Shown piece by piece: positions 63,481 to 64,000 of a DNA stretch of 64,000 nt. The translations under genes were made by a program, and so were the position numbers. How positions within the stretch are numbered: position 1 is the stretch's first letter; each line of letters opens with the position of its first letter. The notes beneath the pieces are model-generated. The model saw nothing but the letters and a program-made list of their open reading frames with translations, ran no database searches and was not told where the DNA came from. Source of the stretch: Trochalopteron elliotii (taxonomy: Eukaryota > Chordata > Aves > Passeriformes > Leiothrichidae); the NCBI GenBank assembly GCA_024734555.1, contig JANPWX010000214.1, positions 912,669-976,668 on the forward strand. Reading direction: 5' to 3'.

Positions 63481-64000
63481 TTAGCGCCTTCGTGGCTACA
63501 ACAAAAGCAAGTTCTCCCCCCCCCCGCTACCGGCCCAGGACTTCAGGACTTCGGCCGGGACCGTCCAAAGCCAGCCGAGAGGCGGTCGCGGTCTCGCGGT
63601 CCTCCCGAAGCCAGGTGCAGGTGGAGCTGGCTGCAAAAGCACCAAATCCTGCGTTAGGGCGGAAAGTCTGAGATCGCTGCTGTGTGATCACCCCCGAAAA
63701 CGCCCAGGGAAGCAGCAGCAAACGCCGCCGCCCCAGGCCGTGCTGGCGGGCGGGGGCTGGCGGGGCTCTGCGCTCCCCGGCCGCAGGGCGGGTGCCCTGG
63801 ATGGCAGCCGGGAGCCAGTTCCTGCCCTCGCGGTGTCGTCTGAGAACGTGGGTGGATTTTTGGAGGGAAGAGAAACCGCCAGTCGGGAAGCAGGGGAAGG
63901 GGACATGCTCCCCCACCAGCAGAGACAGCAGGAGCCGCCAGCGCCGGGAACGGCGGGGGCAGGGGCAGGAGCCCCGCGGGCTACCGAGTAACAGGGGCCG
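63481..64000. promoter_or_regulatory. CpG island, probable promoter/first exon of the next gene (ARHGAP21 by gene order)
   Basis: I count about 45 CpGs in 520 bp with GC near 64 percent, against a nearly CpG-free background, and the island is cut by the window end. A C10 run is at 63516-63525. Several long open frames exist on both strands, but that is expected in GC-rich DNA and none resembles a known N terminus. In mammals the next gene downstream of PRTFDC1, in the same orientation, is ARHGAP21 (a Rho GTPase-activating protein of the Golgi). Its 5' end would fall here on the + strand. The identity is inferred from synteny only. Confidence 0.8.

Noticed and set aside
63527..63991. Coding exons in the CpG island (129-codon frame on -, 83-codon frame on +)
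   Set aside because: GC-rich DNA has few stops. The translations are Ala/Gly/Pro/Arg-rich and match no known N terminus. Treated as promoter or 5' UTR.

Overview
This is a 64 kb piece of an animal nuclear genome, almost certainly a bird. The evidence is long AT-rich introns with GT/AG borders, very few CpGs outside one island, and 5'-truncated LINEs of the CR1 family. At least one CR1 copy ends in the avian-type (ATTCTGTG) tail. There is no operon structure. Nearly all long open frames are chance frames in intronic or intergenic DNA.

The one gene I can read with confidence is PRTFDC1, the HPRT1 paralogue, on the + strand. Seven coding exons are present, equivalent to HPRT exons 3-9: 427-610, 17047-17112, 31696-31713, 33103-33185, 33599-33645, 35620-35696 and 36291-36338 (stop codon). 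The six complete internal exons are 184, 66, 18, 83, 47 and 77 bp, exactly the sizes of HPRT1 exons 3-8. The first two coding exons and the promoter lie upstream of base 1. The product keeps the PRPP-binding loop and the purine-pocket residues, but has Gly where HPRT has its catalytic Asp. This is the hallmark of PRTFDC1 and suggests weak or altered phosphoribosyltransferase activity. The frame is intact throughout.

Layout: 1-426 is the end of intron 2, with a CR1 tail. 611-17046 is intron 3 (CR1 at about 5205-5585). 17113-31695 is intron 4 (a roughly 1 kb CR1 at about 25588-26566 carrying a small inserted unit with an inverted second copy, an older CR1 at about 28648-29012, and an LTR-like GC-richer patch). 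31714-36290 holds four short introns. 36339 to about 37585 is the probable 3' UTR. About 37586-63480 is intergenic DNA with degenerate repeats, one old CR1 at about 49880-50165, and a candidate conserved regulatory element near 57100-57215. 63481-64000 is a clear CpG island that runs off the window. In other vertebrates the gene downstream of PRTFDC1 in the same direction is ARHGAP21, so the island is most likely its promoter and first exon. That is inferred from gene order, because no ARHGAP21 coding sequence is visible.

No tRNA, rRNA, CRISPR array or intact mobile element was found. The most interesting non-genic structures are the insert plus inverted copy at the CR1 in intron 4, and a compound palindrome at 11547-11590.
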